Shown: one piece after another, positions 36,530 through 46,069 of the stretch
Layout of the letters: every line of letters starts with the position of its first letter
How positions within the stretch are numbered: the stretch's first letter is position 1
Assembly (NCBI RefSeq): GCF_000621505.1
Contig: NZ_KK211297.1
Span: forward strand, 1 to 59,540
Length of the DNA: 59,540 nucleotides
Source of the DNA: Ruminiclostridium cellobioparum DSM 1351 = ATCC 15832
GTDB taxonomy: Bacteria; Bacillota; Clostridia; Acetivibrionales; DSM-1351
Reading direction: 5' to 3'
Notes under the pieces: generated by a model
What the model saw: the letters and a program-made list of their open reading frames with translations, nothing else
Told to the model about the DNA's origin: nothing
Database searches by the model: none
Made by a program: the position numbers and the translations under genes

Positions 36530-38140
36530 TTAGGAATATATTTTTCTATATTCATTTGGTTTTAAATTTGTATACTTCGCAAATCCTTTTGAAAAATGTT
36601 TTGTATCATTATAGCCAACCTCTTCACAAATTGTAGCAACATTCAAATTTGATTCCTTTAAAAGTTCTTTGGCCCTTTCCATACGCACACTTGTTAAATA
36701 TTCCGAAAACGTCGTGTTTGTTTCTTTTTTGAACAGGGAACTGAAATACGTGGCGTTGAACCCTATATAATCACTGACTATTTCCAGTGAAATCGGCTCT
36801 TTATAATGATCTTTGATATATTGCTTTGCCTCACGGATTGGTTTGCTGTCTTCCTGCTGCTTGTCGGCAATCACCTGATTAAATGATTTTATAATTGTTC
36901 TGGAAAGTGTTGCAAAGACCTCCTCCATGGAACCGCAATTTTCTATATTCAAACTGAATGTATCAAAAAAATCATCTGAATTCCTGATTACAAATTTATT
37001 TTGTCTCAAGTGAAACAAATACAAATTCATGGCTTCTTTTGCCATTTGAATAACTTCATGACCGGTTGTCGATTCCTTATTTTTCAGACTTGTTTCCAAA
37101 AAAACAAATGACTCTCTCAGCTGATTTTCCTCCAACCTTTCAAGCGCCTCGATTAACTTCCTGTTAAACTCATTGAATGTGGAGCTGTCAGCCAATTCAT
37201 TTGAAGACACCTCCGCGCCTTCCACCACTTTATTAACACCAAGTATGAGCCTTTGCTCTATTGCCCACACTGCCGTCTTCATTGAAGAAAAAATGCCGCG
37301 GACCGAGTCTTTTGGAATACCTGCACCTATTGTAATTTTAAGATCTTCTATAATATCTTTTTGCAACAGGAGTTCATCCAATAAGGCTTTCAGCGACCGC
37401 CTGACGGCTTTCCTGCTGTCTTCACTGCAATTGAGGACAATATAGCACAAATTATTTTCAAAAATACTTTCAATGTCATAGCAATATTCATCGACTTTTT
37501 TATGAATGGACTGTAATACCTTGTCCCGAATATATTCCATATTGTTTTGAGAGCATGTATCTACACCATCGATTTTAATGAGCACAACCTGAAAAAAACC
37601 ATCACAAAAGTTGTAATGATACTTTTCATTAATACTTTCAATACTCATTTTCCCTTCGGCAGAGGCTCTTTTGAATAATATATCGGTAAAAAAACCGCTG
37701 CGTATCCGATCTAAATTGTCTTTGATTGAAATACGGTATTGTTCTTCATTGGATAATTTTTTTGTACGTTTTAAATACTCCTCCCGCAATCTGGAGAGTG
37801 TATCAATTAATTCTGATTTTTTAATGGGTTTAAGGAGATAATCCCTTACCCCGTATTTAATAGCATTTTGTGCATATTCAAAATGGCGGTATCCACTGAT
37901 TATAATAAAATCCAAATCTTCACTTATTTCCTTGGCACGCCGGATCATATCAAGGCCATCATAACCCGGCATGCGGATATCGGTAATTACCAGGTCAGGT
38001 TTGTATTTTTCAATGGACTGCAGCGCTTCAATACCGTTATGTACAATCGAAACCACTTCCATACCCAGCTTTTCCCAGTCTACTAATTTGTAGATAAGCT
38101 GACAAACTTTATCTTCATCATCTGCAATAATAAGTTTCAT
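36530..38140 (-). CDS. YesN-type response regulator with AraC HTH
   Basis: About 536 residues. The receiver domain (1-120) has acidic pair DDE, phospho-acceptor Asp in LVITDIRMPG and conserved Lys in YLLKPIK. A long central helical region follows, then a C-terminal AraC-type double HTH (ISLEIVSDYIGFNATYFSSL and LLKESNLNVATICEEVGYND). It is the partner of the YesM kinase gene 11 bases downstream. It probably activates the importer and chemoreceptor promoters that share the 90-bp element. The ATG at 38140 follows AAAGGTG and opens with MKLIIADDEDK; the upstream in-frame ATG at 38194 is rejected. Confidence 0.92.
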   Translation of the reverse strand: MKLIIADDEDKVCQLIYKLVDWEKLGMEVVSIVHNGIEALQSIEKYKPDLVITDIRMPGYDGLDMIRRAKEISEDLDFIIISGYRHFEYAQNAIKYGVRDYLLKPIKKSELIDTLSRLREEYLKRTKKLSNEEQYRISIKDNLDRIRSGFFTDILFKRASAEGKMSIESINEKYHYNFCDGFFQVVLIKIDGVDTCSQNNMEYIRDKVLQSIHKKVDEYCYDIESIFENNLCYIVLNCSEDSRKAVRRSLKALLDELLLQKDIIEDLKITIGAGIPKDSVRGIFSSMKTAVWAIEQRLILGVNKVVEGAEVSSNELADSSTFNEFNRKLIEALERLEENQLRESFVFLETSLKNKESTTGHEVIQMAKEAMNLYLFHLRQNKFVIRNSDDFFDTFSLNIENCGSMEEVFATLSRTIIKSFNQVIADKQQEDSKPIREAKQYIKDHYKEPISLEIVSDYIGFNATYFSSLFKKETNTTFSEYLTSVRMERAKELLKESNLNVATICEEVGYNDTKHFSKGFAKYTNLKPNEYRKIYS

Positions 38141-38194
38141 ACTACACCTTTCTTTTTGCATACATATGGACCCGATCAGGGAAAGATACTGCAA

Positions 38195-38346
38195 TGGTTG
38201 TTAATACCCAGCAATAAATAATATAATAACAATATAACTTAAAACAAATGATTTTAAAAGTTTAATTAATCACTTTTTATGTAAACATGTAATTTTTTAA
38301 TAGACCATTAACATCGGCAGTAAGCATTTAATTTTTCAAATTTTGC
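38195..38346. other. AT-rich intergenic region before the response regulator gene
   Basis: About 150 very AT-rich bases between the chemoreceptor stop and the response-regulator start. No clear hairpin terminator. It must contain the promoter of the kinase/regulator pair, but several weak TATAAT-like matches make a single choice unsafe. Confidence 0.3.
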
Positions 38347-40521
38347 TTATTTGCCGTGAGCTAACTCTGTCTTAAACTTATCCAGTTCACTGTTCAGAAC
38401 TATTGAGAGGCTCTCCAGATCGCCTGCATTGTTTGACAGTTCTTCTGCTGATGCAAATTGTTCTTGGGTGCTTGCGGAAATCATCTCTGTTGTGGCAGCC
38501 GCTTCCTCTGCGACCGCAGAAATACTCTCCATTGATTCCAAAACCTTACCCTTTGATTCCACTATGCCTGCAACAGATTTTTCCGTTCTTGTTATATCCT
38601 TTAAAACTATTTCTATAGAACCGAATACCAGGTTAAATAATTCTTCGGTTTCCTTAACAGCTATTTTTTGCTCATTGACGGCAATATCGGAATTTTTGAC
38701 CTGTTCGACAGTAACATTGGTTTTATGTTCAATAGAAGCAATAATGTTATTTATGCTGCCGGTAAACTCTTTTGATTTATCTGCCAGCTTCCTGACCTCA
38801 TTTGCCACCACGGCAAACCCTTTTCCCGATTCACCTGCACGGGCGGCTTCAATGGCTGCATTCAATGACAAAAGATTTATCTGCTCTGAAATTGAGTTCA
38901 TAATCTTAAGTATTTTTTGTATCTCCTGCATACTTTTACTCAAATCATAAATATTTGTTGAAACTTTATTAGTGGTATCACTTACCTGGGTTGACTTTAA
39001 ATTAAGAGTATCAATGGTTTTTAACACATCTGTATTCAAGTTTTTAATTTTATTGGCCAGAATCATTACTTTAGCTATGTCATTTTCAACAAGTGTAATA
39101 CCCTCCGATAGCTGCTCCATATTACCGACGCTGTCATTTATTTCGGCAGCCTGATCCGCCGCACCCCTGGCTATCTGTTCGGCTGTCAAAGCCACCTGCT
39201 CCGAGGCGTTATATGTGGATTTTGAAGCAATTGAGATCTTGTTCGCCACGCTCAGAACACATTGCGTGGAACTTCTGACATTTGCTATAAGTGAGTTTAT
39301 ATTCAAGAGCATATCATTATAATTGCGGCATACATCCGCTATTTCATCTTTTTCATTATCCTGGCTTTGCTCTGTCAAATCACCGGCTTTTGCCTTTTTC
39401 ATTATCTGGACTAATTTATTCAAAGGTTGGGAAACACTCCGGGCAATAACAATGCACAATGCAAATGCGATTATGACACATATAAACCCGATAATGGAAA
39501 TATTTGTTCTAAGCTTGTTTGCAGCACTGTTTAAATAATAATATGGGATAATTGAAATAACAAACAACTGTTTATCTCTATTTATTTGAGAATACGTAAC
39601 CAGTCCGGCGCTGCCTCCAATATTCAAATCCAGGTTACCGGCTTCCAATCCGGTTGAGCCTTCTTTAATATTCTTCATAATATTATCTGCAATTAACGTT
39701 GAAACTTCTGTGGCTTTGCCTGTGGGATATTCTTCAAGTGATCTTGATGCTATTATCCTTCCATTGTTATCTGCAACGAATATGGGGAAAGCCTTTTCAG
39801 TCTTTGGATCCTTTCCGATGTCCAATTTTTCAAATGCACCGGCAAGATAATTGTTTTTTGGAATTAAAACCATTTTGGCCAAAACATTTTGTTTATCCGT
39901 AATAGAAGCAATATTTTGCTGTATACCGTAATAAGAAGCTATACCGGAATTTGAGGGATCAACTTTAAAGTCGGACCACTCAAGCCGCTTCAAGTCTTTT
40001 TTGGATATTGCCCCGATATCAGGAGACACACTTGCAGTATTGTAAGCTTCTACCTGGGTAAAGCCGTTTCCATGAAATATTCCACAATAAGCTATATCAT
40101 TTGAAGCTGCAAATTTGATTGATAAGAAGCTTTTCAGCGTTCGTGACTGGTCCAGTTGTATAAATTTATCCCCTGCCCTATATTTGCTCAGTGCATCCTG
40201 AACAGCAGCGTTCAAGCCTATATCCAGAAAATAATCTTCCATCCTTTTAATCTCATTATTCAGTATAACACTTGTCTGGCCCATAACCTGTAAAGAGTCT
40301 GTTCTTACTCTTTCATTCATTGTATTAGTTGAGCTGCTATATGAATATATGCTTGTGATCAATAACATTGCTATTAACAATAGAACAAAAGACGCTATTA
40401 ATCTGGTTTGTATTTTAAATTTTCTTAGAAGTATAGATCTGCTCTCAAATCCAGATGTATCTTTTTCAAATAATGAAGTAATCGATTGCTTGATTTTAGC
40501 TCCTACAGGTATTACTTTCAT
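38347..40521 (-). CDS. Methyl-accepting chemotaxis protein with dCache-like sensor
   Basis: About 724 residues. TM1 ([21 protein letters not shown]) is followed by a roughly 280-residue extracellular region of Cache type, TM2 ([19 protein letters not shown]), a HAMP region, and a signalling domain with tip [20 protein letters not shown] and [13 protein letters not shown]. It should steer swimming toward or away from an extracellular ligand. It lies between a degenerate ABC ATPase and the two-component pair, and its promoter shares the 90-bp element with the sugar importer, so the importer's sugar is a likely attractant. The ATG at 40521 has GGGGGAG at good spacing. Confidence 0.92.
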   Translation of the reverse strand: MKVIPVGAKIKQSITSLFEKDTSGFESRSILLRKFKIQTRLIASFVLLLIAMLLITSIYSYSSSTNTMNERVRTDSLQVMGQTSVILNNEIKRMEDYFLDIGLNAAVQDALSKYRAGDKFIQLDQSRTLKSFLSIKFAASNDIAYCGIFHGNGFTQVEAYNTASVSPDIGAISKKDLKRLEWSDFKVDPSNSGIASYYGIQQNIASITDKQNVLAKMVLIPKNNYLAGAFEKLDIGKDPKTEKAFPIFVADNNGRIIASRSLEEYPTGKATEVSTLIADNIMKNIKEGSTGLEAGNLDLNIGGSAGLVTYSQINRDKQLFVISIIPYYYLNSAANKLRTNISIIGFICVIIAFALCIVIARSVSQPLNKLVQIMKKAKAGDLTEQSQDNEKDEIADVCRNYNDMLLNINSLIANVRSSTQCVLSVANKISIASKSTYNASEQVALTAEQIARGAADQAAEINDSVGNMEQLSEGITLVENDIAKVMILANKIKNLNTDVLKTIDTLNLKSTQVSDTTNKVSTNIYDLSKSMQEIQKILKIMNSISEQINLLSLNAAIEAARAGESGKGFAVVANEVRKLADKSKEFTGSINNIIASIEHKTNVTVEQVKNSDIAVNEQKIAVKETEELFNLVFGSIEIVLKDITRTEKSVAGIVESKGKVLESMESISAVAEEAAATTEMISASTQEQFASAEELSNNAGDLESLSIVLNSELDKFKTELAHGK

Positions 40522-40574
40522 TAAATCTCCCCCAAATATTTCACCGTTCTTATCCGTTTTACAATACTTTATGA

Positions 40575-40664
40575 GATGTTTACAAAATGAGTATAACACC
40601 CCTAAATTTGTAATTATAGGGGTGTTTGTTTGGAATAGGGGGGATGTTCTTTGGGTATTAATCG
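40575..40664 (-). promoter_or_regulatory. Duplicated 90-bp promoter element, copy B (chemoreceptor)
   Basis: Matches copy A at 35381-35470 in 75 of 90 positions. TATACT (40590-40595, minus strand) lies 69 bases from the chemoreceptor start. A perfect inverted repeat AACACCCCT-N14-AGGGGTGTT lies at 40595-40626. The far end overlaps the last codon and stop of the degenerate ABC gene. Confidence 0.65.
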
Positions 40665-42109
40665 CTGATTCTGATTTGACTGAAGGTATCCGGAAAGTAT
40701 TCTTCCTTGATTGTACCTTCTTCCAAAAGCAATAGCCTGTCGGCTACATACAGGCTGTCAGAAATACTTACAGCAAGTATAACAACCGCAATTCCCTTGC
40801 GTTTTAAAATTCTGATCAAATGAATGATATGACTTCTTACATACATATCCGCATTGGAAAAAGGCTGGACAACGAAAACAATTTTTGGGTTTAACAAATG
40901 AACTCTGTAGTAAATTAAATTGTAAAGTGATTTTTTATCCAGTTCCCTTAAATCATTTGCATATACTTCATTACCTAATTCTTTATAATATTCAAGCTGA
41001 ATGCTCCTTTTAACTTTTTCTGTAATATTGCTTCTATTGGTTTTTTTATCCAGCAGAAAGCAAAAATTATTAATATAACTCATATCATAAAAAAGCATTG
41101 AGCTTAACGCATCTTCTCCGATAACCACTATTTCACTTCCAAAATACCTGTACATTTTCTTAGGGTTTAATATCTTATGTCCCAGTTCAATGACTCCTGA
41201 TGCCAGCTCCTGCTCACCGCTCAAAAAATTAACAGTATCCAGCTGCAGTTTACTGCTTTTGTCATACAATACGATACACTCTCCGGCTTGAATTGAAAAT
41301 GAAACCTTATTCAGGTAGCTTGTGCTTATATTGTGAAAATATATCGTATCCTTGTTATCCTTGTTTTTAATGGCAGGCTGGGTATCTTTTAATGAGATGG
41401 TGTACGGTAATATTTTTTCATCCGACATTTCCTTTTTATCCAACACTTTAATTATTCTTCCGTCTTGCATTAATACTGCTCTATCACATATGGGAAAAAT
41501 CTCCTCATGATGATTTCCAATATATATTATGGAATAATTCTTTTTTGCCATTTTGATTAACAGTTTTTTAAAGTTCTGAAAATCATCGGCACTTAAAATA
41601 TTACTCAAGTCATTGACTATAATAAGCCTTACCCCTTGTATTACTGCTTTTAATACTTCTGCCACACATCTTTCATATTCCGTTAAATCCATGCAAACGG
41701 CTTTGGGCTCCAATGTTACTTCCAACTCTTTCAGTAATTGGTTTAACTGTATTCCTAAAACTTTTTCGCTGATGATGTACTTTTTGAAGCCTTTCCTAAG
41801 TACAAATACATTATCTGTTACAGTTAAGTCATTTATCAGCTTGCTCTCCTGATCGATCACATATACCTTATTATCAGATCCGTCACTATAATGATAACTG
41901 TTTACTAAAACATTGGAAAAATAAATCCGCCCGAACTTTATGGGCGTATTTTTACATATAAGATTGACCAACACATCTTTTCCATAGTCATTCACTCCAA
42001 TCAGGCCCAGTATCTCCCCCTGGAACATATGAATATTAAAATTATCAAGATTTGTCATATTCGGATCTTCACTTATAACATTTTCCATTCGAAGTATTTC
42101 TTTTTTCAT
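40658..42109 (-). CDS. Degenerate two-domain sugar-type ABC ATPase, probably non-catalytic
   Basis: 483 residues laid out like RbsA/MglA, but with lost catalytic motifs. The first Walker A reads GVNDYGKDV (Asp where Ser/Thr is needed) and Walker B reads LIIVNDLS without the catalytic Glu. The LSGGQ position reads like DLTEYERC. The second domain has no Walker A at all (YDKSSKLQL) and no signature motif. The fold marks remain ([27 protein letters not shown]). No permease or binding protein is adjacent. It could be a regulatory decoy or adaptor for the neighbouring sugar importer or kinase; this is inference. AAGGA precedes the ATG. No frameshift or stop interrupts it, so it is under selection as a protein. 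Confidence 0.8.
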   Translation of the reverse strand: MKKEILRMENVISEDPNMTNLDNFNIHMFQGEILGLIGVNDYGKDVLVNLICKNTPIKFGRIYFSNVLVNSYHYSDGSDNKVYVIDQESKLINDLTVTDNVFVLRKGFKKYIISEKVLGIQLNQLLKELEVTLEPKAVCMDLTEYERCVAEVLKAVIQGVRLIIVNDLSNILSADDFQNFKKLLIKMAKKNYSIIYIGNHHEEIFPICDRAVLMQDGRIIKVLDKKEMSDEKILPYTISLKDTQPAIKNKDNKDTIYFHNISTSYLNKVSFSIQAGECIVLYDKSSKLQLDTVNFLSGEQELASGVIELGHKILNPKKMYRYFGSEIVVIGEDALSSMLFYDMSYINNFCFLLDKKTNRSNITEKVKRSIQLEYYKELGNEVYANDLRELDKKSLYNLIYYRVHLLNPKIVFVVQPFSNADMYVRSHIIHLIRILKRKGIAVVILAVSISDSLYVADRLLLLEEGTIKEEYFPDTFSQIRISD

Positions 42110-42398
42110 ACTGTTATTCCTTAGCCCATTTACTTAAATAATATCGCTACCATCAATTATATATTATCAGGTAACTATTTTAGATTACAAGCTTCAATGG
42201 CATATTTCATATCTGCATCCCCCGCTTATACATCCAAACCTGAAAGCCAACTTGACAAAAAAGCGGTCAAAACCCTTCATTCCAGTTTTTCGTATTTCAT
42301 TTTCAGTGCTCATTTTCATTTATAAAAATTATTGAAAGCATCACCTTCATATGTTATAATTGCTGGATGTTATGACTAATATGAGAGCTGGTAAATAA
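42110..42398. other. Divergent intergenic region upstream of MFS and ABC-like genes
   Basis: No gene seen. It contains the MFS promoter (42332-42360) on the plus strand. A TTGACA at 42252 has no good -10. The promoter of the degenerate ABC gene on the minus strand should lie near 42130-42190 but is not clear. Confidence 0.35.
42332..42360 (+). promoter_or_regulatory. Sigma-A-like promoter of the MFS gene
   Basis: TTGAAA (42332-42337), 17-base spacer, TATAAT (42355-42360), 38 bases before the start codon. Confidence 0.75.
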
Positions 42399-43580
42399 AT
42401 GAGATTACGCACAAATTTTCATACCGAACGGGACTTTAATCTGTTCCTGCTTGCGGGGCTGTTCTCCGGAATCGGCGCAGGCATCAATGTATCAATATTC
42501 AACAATTACTTAAGTGATATATTCAAACTATCCGAGGATGTCAGGGGTTTCCTTGAGGTGCCCAGAGAAGCGCCGGGTTTCTTTATTATGTTGGTTCTGG
42601 CTGCATTAAGTTTTTTAGGCGATGTACGGATTGCCATGATCGGTATGGCAGCAGCAGGGCTGGGTATGCTTGGACTGGGCATGCTGTCGCCCACCTTTGC
42701 GATTATGATCATCTGGATGATGATGTACAGCTTGGGTACACACATGGTCATGCCCGTTACACCATCCATCGGCATGTCCCTTTCCAATCAGGAATCTTTC
42801 GGAGCCAGGCTTGGAACAGTCAGCGCTTTCAGCTTATCAGGTAGTATCATTGCCTACGTTTATATCTTTATAGGTTTTAACTTCATGCATATGACTTATC
42901 AGACCGCATTTGTTTCCGGAACCGTTGCCTATGTGTTCGCTGCTTTTGCAGTGGGCATGATGAAGAAGGGCGGACCGGAAGTCAGAAAAGTAAAATTTGT
43001 TTTCAGAAAACGTTATTCTCTCTATTATGTACTGGCCGTTATCAGCGGCGCAAGAAATCAAATTTTTCTGACGTTTGCGCCGTGGGTACTGATAAAGGTG
43101 TTTGACGTAAAACCCCAGATGTTTGCAATCCTGGGTATGGTGGTGGCACTTATCAGCATAGGCACGCGGAAGCTGATCGGTAAATTGATTGATAACCGTG
43201 GTGAGCGTTTCGTGCTGACTTTCGAAGCTATTCTGTTGTTTGCCATTTGTCTGGGCTATGCATTCTCGGACAGAATTTTCTCTGCCAGTGTCGCCGTGAT
43301 AATAATTGCCGGCTGTTATGTCATTGACAACTCCATGTCTGCAGTCGAAATGGCACGTTCAACATATGTAAGGAAGATTGCAATTGATCTTGCCGACGTA
43401 ACCCCGACGCTGTCCACCGGTGTGAGCCTGCAGCACATCGCATCAATGGTCATCCCTATTTTCGGAGGTCTCTTGTGGCTGGAGGTGGGATATCAGGCCG
43501 TATTTATGGCAGCAGCCGTAATTGCGTTCCTCAACCTGGTTCTTTCGAGAAGAATTAAGATTGAGTCAGATGCAGCTTAA
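42399..43580 (+). CDS. MFS transporter
   Basis: 393 residues with about 12 membrane helices and a cytoplasmic central loop (MMKKGGPEVRKVKFVFRKR) that splits the two six-helix halves. It opens with FNLFLLAGLFSGIGAGINVSIF. It looks like a major facilitator superfamily carrier. The substrate is unknown. It stands alone, behind its own promoter and divergent from the sugar-sensing locus. The ribosome site (GAGAGCTGG) is modest. Confidence 0.85.
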   Translation: MRLRTNFHTERDFNLFLLAGLFSGIGAGINVSIFNNYLSDIFKLSEDVRGFLEVPREAPGFFIMLVLAALSFLGDVRIAMIGMAAAGLGMLGLGMLSPTFAIMIIWMMMYSLGTHMVMPVTPSIGMSLSNQESFGARLGTVSAFSLSGSIIAYVYIFIGFNFMHMTYQTAFVSGTVAYVFAAFAVGMMKKGGPEVRKVKFVFRKRYSLYYVLAVISGARNQIFLTFAPWVLIKVFDVKPQMFAILGMVVALISIGTRKLIGKLIDNRGERFVLTFEAILLFAICLGYAFSDRIFSASVAVIIIAGCYVIDNSMSAVEMARSTYVRKIAIDLADVTPTLSTGVSLQHIASMVIPIFGGLLWLEVGYQAVFMAAAVIAFLNLVLSRRIKIESDAA

Positions 43581-43727
43581 AAAATCCCCAATCTTACAGT
43601 TACTGGAATAAAAGATACAGCTTAAACTGATAGGGTCTTGACGGGAATTTCTTGCTCAACATGTTATTTGTTCTTTACGGCTTCAATCCAATTTATTATT
43701 GTATCATGGTATTCTCAATTACATATT

Positions 43728-45758
43728 TCATTCATTATGTTCATACAAAATGATACTCTCAATATGGTTCGCGAATCTCCTCAGTTCCTTTTCCTGAACT
43801 GCATTTATTTCGCCGGCTTCATACATTCTGCGTATTTCAGAGCGTTCGGCATCCAATACCTTGAACCGCAACTCTTCCTTTTGCCTTTCGAGCCTGTCAT
43901 TATACCGGTCCCCCGTACGTTTGAATGCCTGCAGCATTTTCTCATAATCCAGAAGTACTGTATATACATACTCCGGTTGCTCCTGTGTTTTGGCATACTC
44001 CTCCAAACCTTTAACAGCCTCGGCCATAGCCCTCATCTGGATATCCCTGACAATATGCAAATTGTCCAGACCGGCAACGTTATGCCTGTGATGTTTCCCC
44101 CCCACTCGGCCGATATCGCGCATAGCCCGTTTTAAGAAAAATATTCCGAAATGCAGATTATTATCCAAAGTTCCTTCCCGGTAATCAAGAAATCGGGTCA
44201 GGGTGTCAAAAACCATTATGTCTATTTCATCATTGTCCCAAAGATTTTTGATGTACTTTCTTTGCAGGTTTAAAGCCAGCAGCTGTGCCTCATTTGTTTT
44301 CCGGCTGTAATGTTCCGCATGCTGTTCATTGGATTTCTGCTCCGAAAGATTTCTCTGAAAACTGTGTGTATATTCATTTATCAGCTGCAAAGCCGCAAAC
44401 TCATTTTCAGCATTTGTCTCTGCTTTAATTTTTTTAATTGCCGACATCAGAAGTTTATTTTTGGCTCCGGTCAAATCCGCACGCTCCCCGGCACCTCCGG
44501 CAGGAGCTTCCTTTTTGCAGAGCAAAGGCAAAAAAACCATCGCAAGAATTAATAACAGCAGAATTACTCCAGCAGCAATAAAAATAAGCAGCGAACGCGC
44601 CGGAAAGGTTTCTCCGTTTCCTAAAACCGCCGGTACGGTAAGGACGCCGGCCATGGTTACCGCACCGCGTACACCTGCGAGGGTCGTAATCAGGGCTTCC
44701 TTTATATCGGGCTTTTCCTCCCCGCTTCTTTTCCTGAAATAATAATTTAAAGCTTTGTTCCCAAAGGACCATACAAAACGGATGGCGAGAACTGTAAATC
44801 CGATAACCGCCACATAGCCAAAGGCCAGCCAGTTCCCCAAATCCGGGTTGGAAATGGTATCCAGCATTGCAGAAGGAATATCCATCCCTAATAATATGAA
44901 TACAAATCCGTTTAAGACGAACAAAACGATGGACCACGTGTTTTCTGTAAGCAGTTGCTCTTCAGCCATGTGTGTTTCGGTATGTTCCCTGACAATGGAG
45001 TGAATTATTCCGGCAGCTACGACGGCGATGACTCCCGAAGCATGCAGAACATGCTCGGTAACCATATAGATGCCAAACGGAGTCATAATCTGCAGCAGCG
45101 AATGGAACACCGGATCATTTATCCCGCTTTTGCGCAGTCTGAATCGGACGAAAGTTATTAACAAGCCGAGGAATATACCTGCAACAGCCCCAATCAGGAA
45201 GGTATAAGAAAAGTCCAATACCGCTTCCCGGAGTGAAAAATATCCGGTGACGGCTGCTGCTATGGCATATTTAAAGGCTACAAGTCCGGAGGCATCATTG
45301 ATCAGCGACTCTCCCCTCACAAGAGCCATCACCTTTTCGGGTACTCTTATCTTTTTGGCAATGCCGTTGACCGCAACGGGGTCGGTGGGAGACAAAATGG
45401 CTGCCAGGGCAAAAGCGGCAGCCATAGGAATAGCGGGTATGAGCCTGTTGATTACAAAACCGCAAAGTATGGTGGTAAGTATAACAAGAATGAAGGCATT
45501 GCCAAAGATCTGAGATCTCATCCCCCATAATTCTTCACGTGAAAAATGCCGGCCGTCGTTGTACAAAAGCGGTGCAACAAACAATAATAAAAACCATTCT
45601 GCACCGATTTCAAAAGTATAATTCCCTATGCCCAGCGCTACAATTACCCCAAACGCTATTTGCGTCAAAGCCGTGGGGATAGACGGAATATAATGACCGA
45701 CAACATTGGATATCAAGAGCCCAAGCATTAATAATAAGATGATTGTTAGTAATTCCAC
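43728..45758 (-). CDS. CPA1-family cation/proton antiporter (NhaP/YjcE-like)
   Basis: 676 residues, starting with GTG after GGAGG at 8-base spacing. About 12 membrane helices fill the first 430 residues. The ion-binding signature is SPTDPVAVNGIAKKI with RGESLINDASGLVAFKYA, typical of the Na+/H+ exchanger CPA1 family. A charged cytoplasmic tail of about 240 residues, likely regulatory, follows. Its role is probably export of Na+ (or K+/Li+) in exchange for protons, for pH and salt balance. It is monocistronic. Confidence 0.92.
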   Translation of the reverse strand: MELLTIILLLMLGLLISNVVGHYIPSIPTALTQIAFGVIVALGIGNYTFEIGAEWFLLLFVAPLLYNDGRHFSREELWGMRSQIFGNAFILVILTTILCGFVINRLIPAIPMAAAFALAAILSPTDPVAVNGIAKKIRVPEKVMALVRGESLINDASGLVAFKYAIAAAVTGYFSLREAVLDFSYTFLIGAVAGIFLGLLITFVRFRLRKSGINDPVFHSLLQIMTPFGIYMVTEHVLHASGVIAVVAAGIIHSIVREHTETHMAEEQLLTENTWSIVLFVLNGFVFILLGMDIPSAMLDTISNPDLGNWLAFGYVAVIGFTVLAIRFVWSFGNKALNYYFRKRSGEEKPDIKEALITTLAGVRGAVTMAGVLTVPAVLGNGETFPARSLLIFIAAGVILLLLILAMVFLPLLCKKEAPAGGAGERADLTGAKNKLLMSAIKKIKAETNAENEFAALQLINEYTHSFQRNLSEQKSNEQHAEHYSRKTNEAQLLALNLQRKYIKNLWDNDEIDIMVFDTLTRFLDYREGTLDNNLHFGIFFLKRAMRDIGRVGGKHHRHNVAGLDNLHIVRDIQMRAMAEAVKGLEEYAKTQEQPEYVYTVLLDYEKMLQAFKRTGDRYNDRLERQKEELRFKVLDAERSEIRRMYEAGEINAVQEKELRRFANHIESIILYEHNE

Positions 45759-45921
45759 AATTAAGTCCTCCGCTTATAACCAGTAAATAACTTAGGACAA
45801 TTTTACCTTTTTAGCATAAATTCTGCAATATGCAAGTAGAAAAGCTTGTAATCTGTCCTTTTCCATCAACTCCGGAAATTTTGAAATGACAATAGAATTA
45901 CCGGATAGGCTTATCAGCAAA

Positions 45922-45999
45922 TTAAAAATGCGGACCTCCAATTTCTATGATATGATTGTCAGGATCATACATTCGAAATATTTTCTGCCAAGGTAATTA
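45922..45999 (-). pseudogene. Remnant of a glyoxalase/VOC-family gene
   Basis: A minus-strand frame of about 24 codons reads like the C-terminal part of a vicinal-oxygen-chelate protein: FRMYDPDNHIIEIGGPHF followed by TAA. It matches the usual FRFYDPDGHIIEIGE motif. No start or upstream body is present, so this is a decayed fragment. The rest of the 45759-46069 gap shows nothing else convincing. Confidence 0.5.
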
Positions 46000-46069
46000 T
46001 TATTCACCTTTCTTTAATTTTTTATTGTAGTACAAGTCATAGTGACTATAATGACTCCATTCAAAAACC

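Noticed and set aside
44455-44937. 160-codon minus frame inside the antiporter gene
   Set aside because: Out-of-frame shadow of the antiporter, which has clear CPA1 motifs; composition rich in Arg/Cys/Tyr as expected for a shadow.
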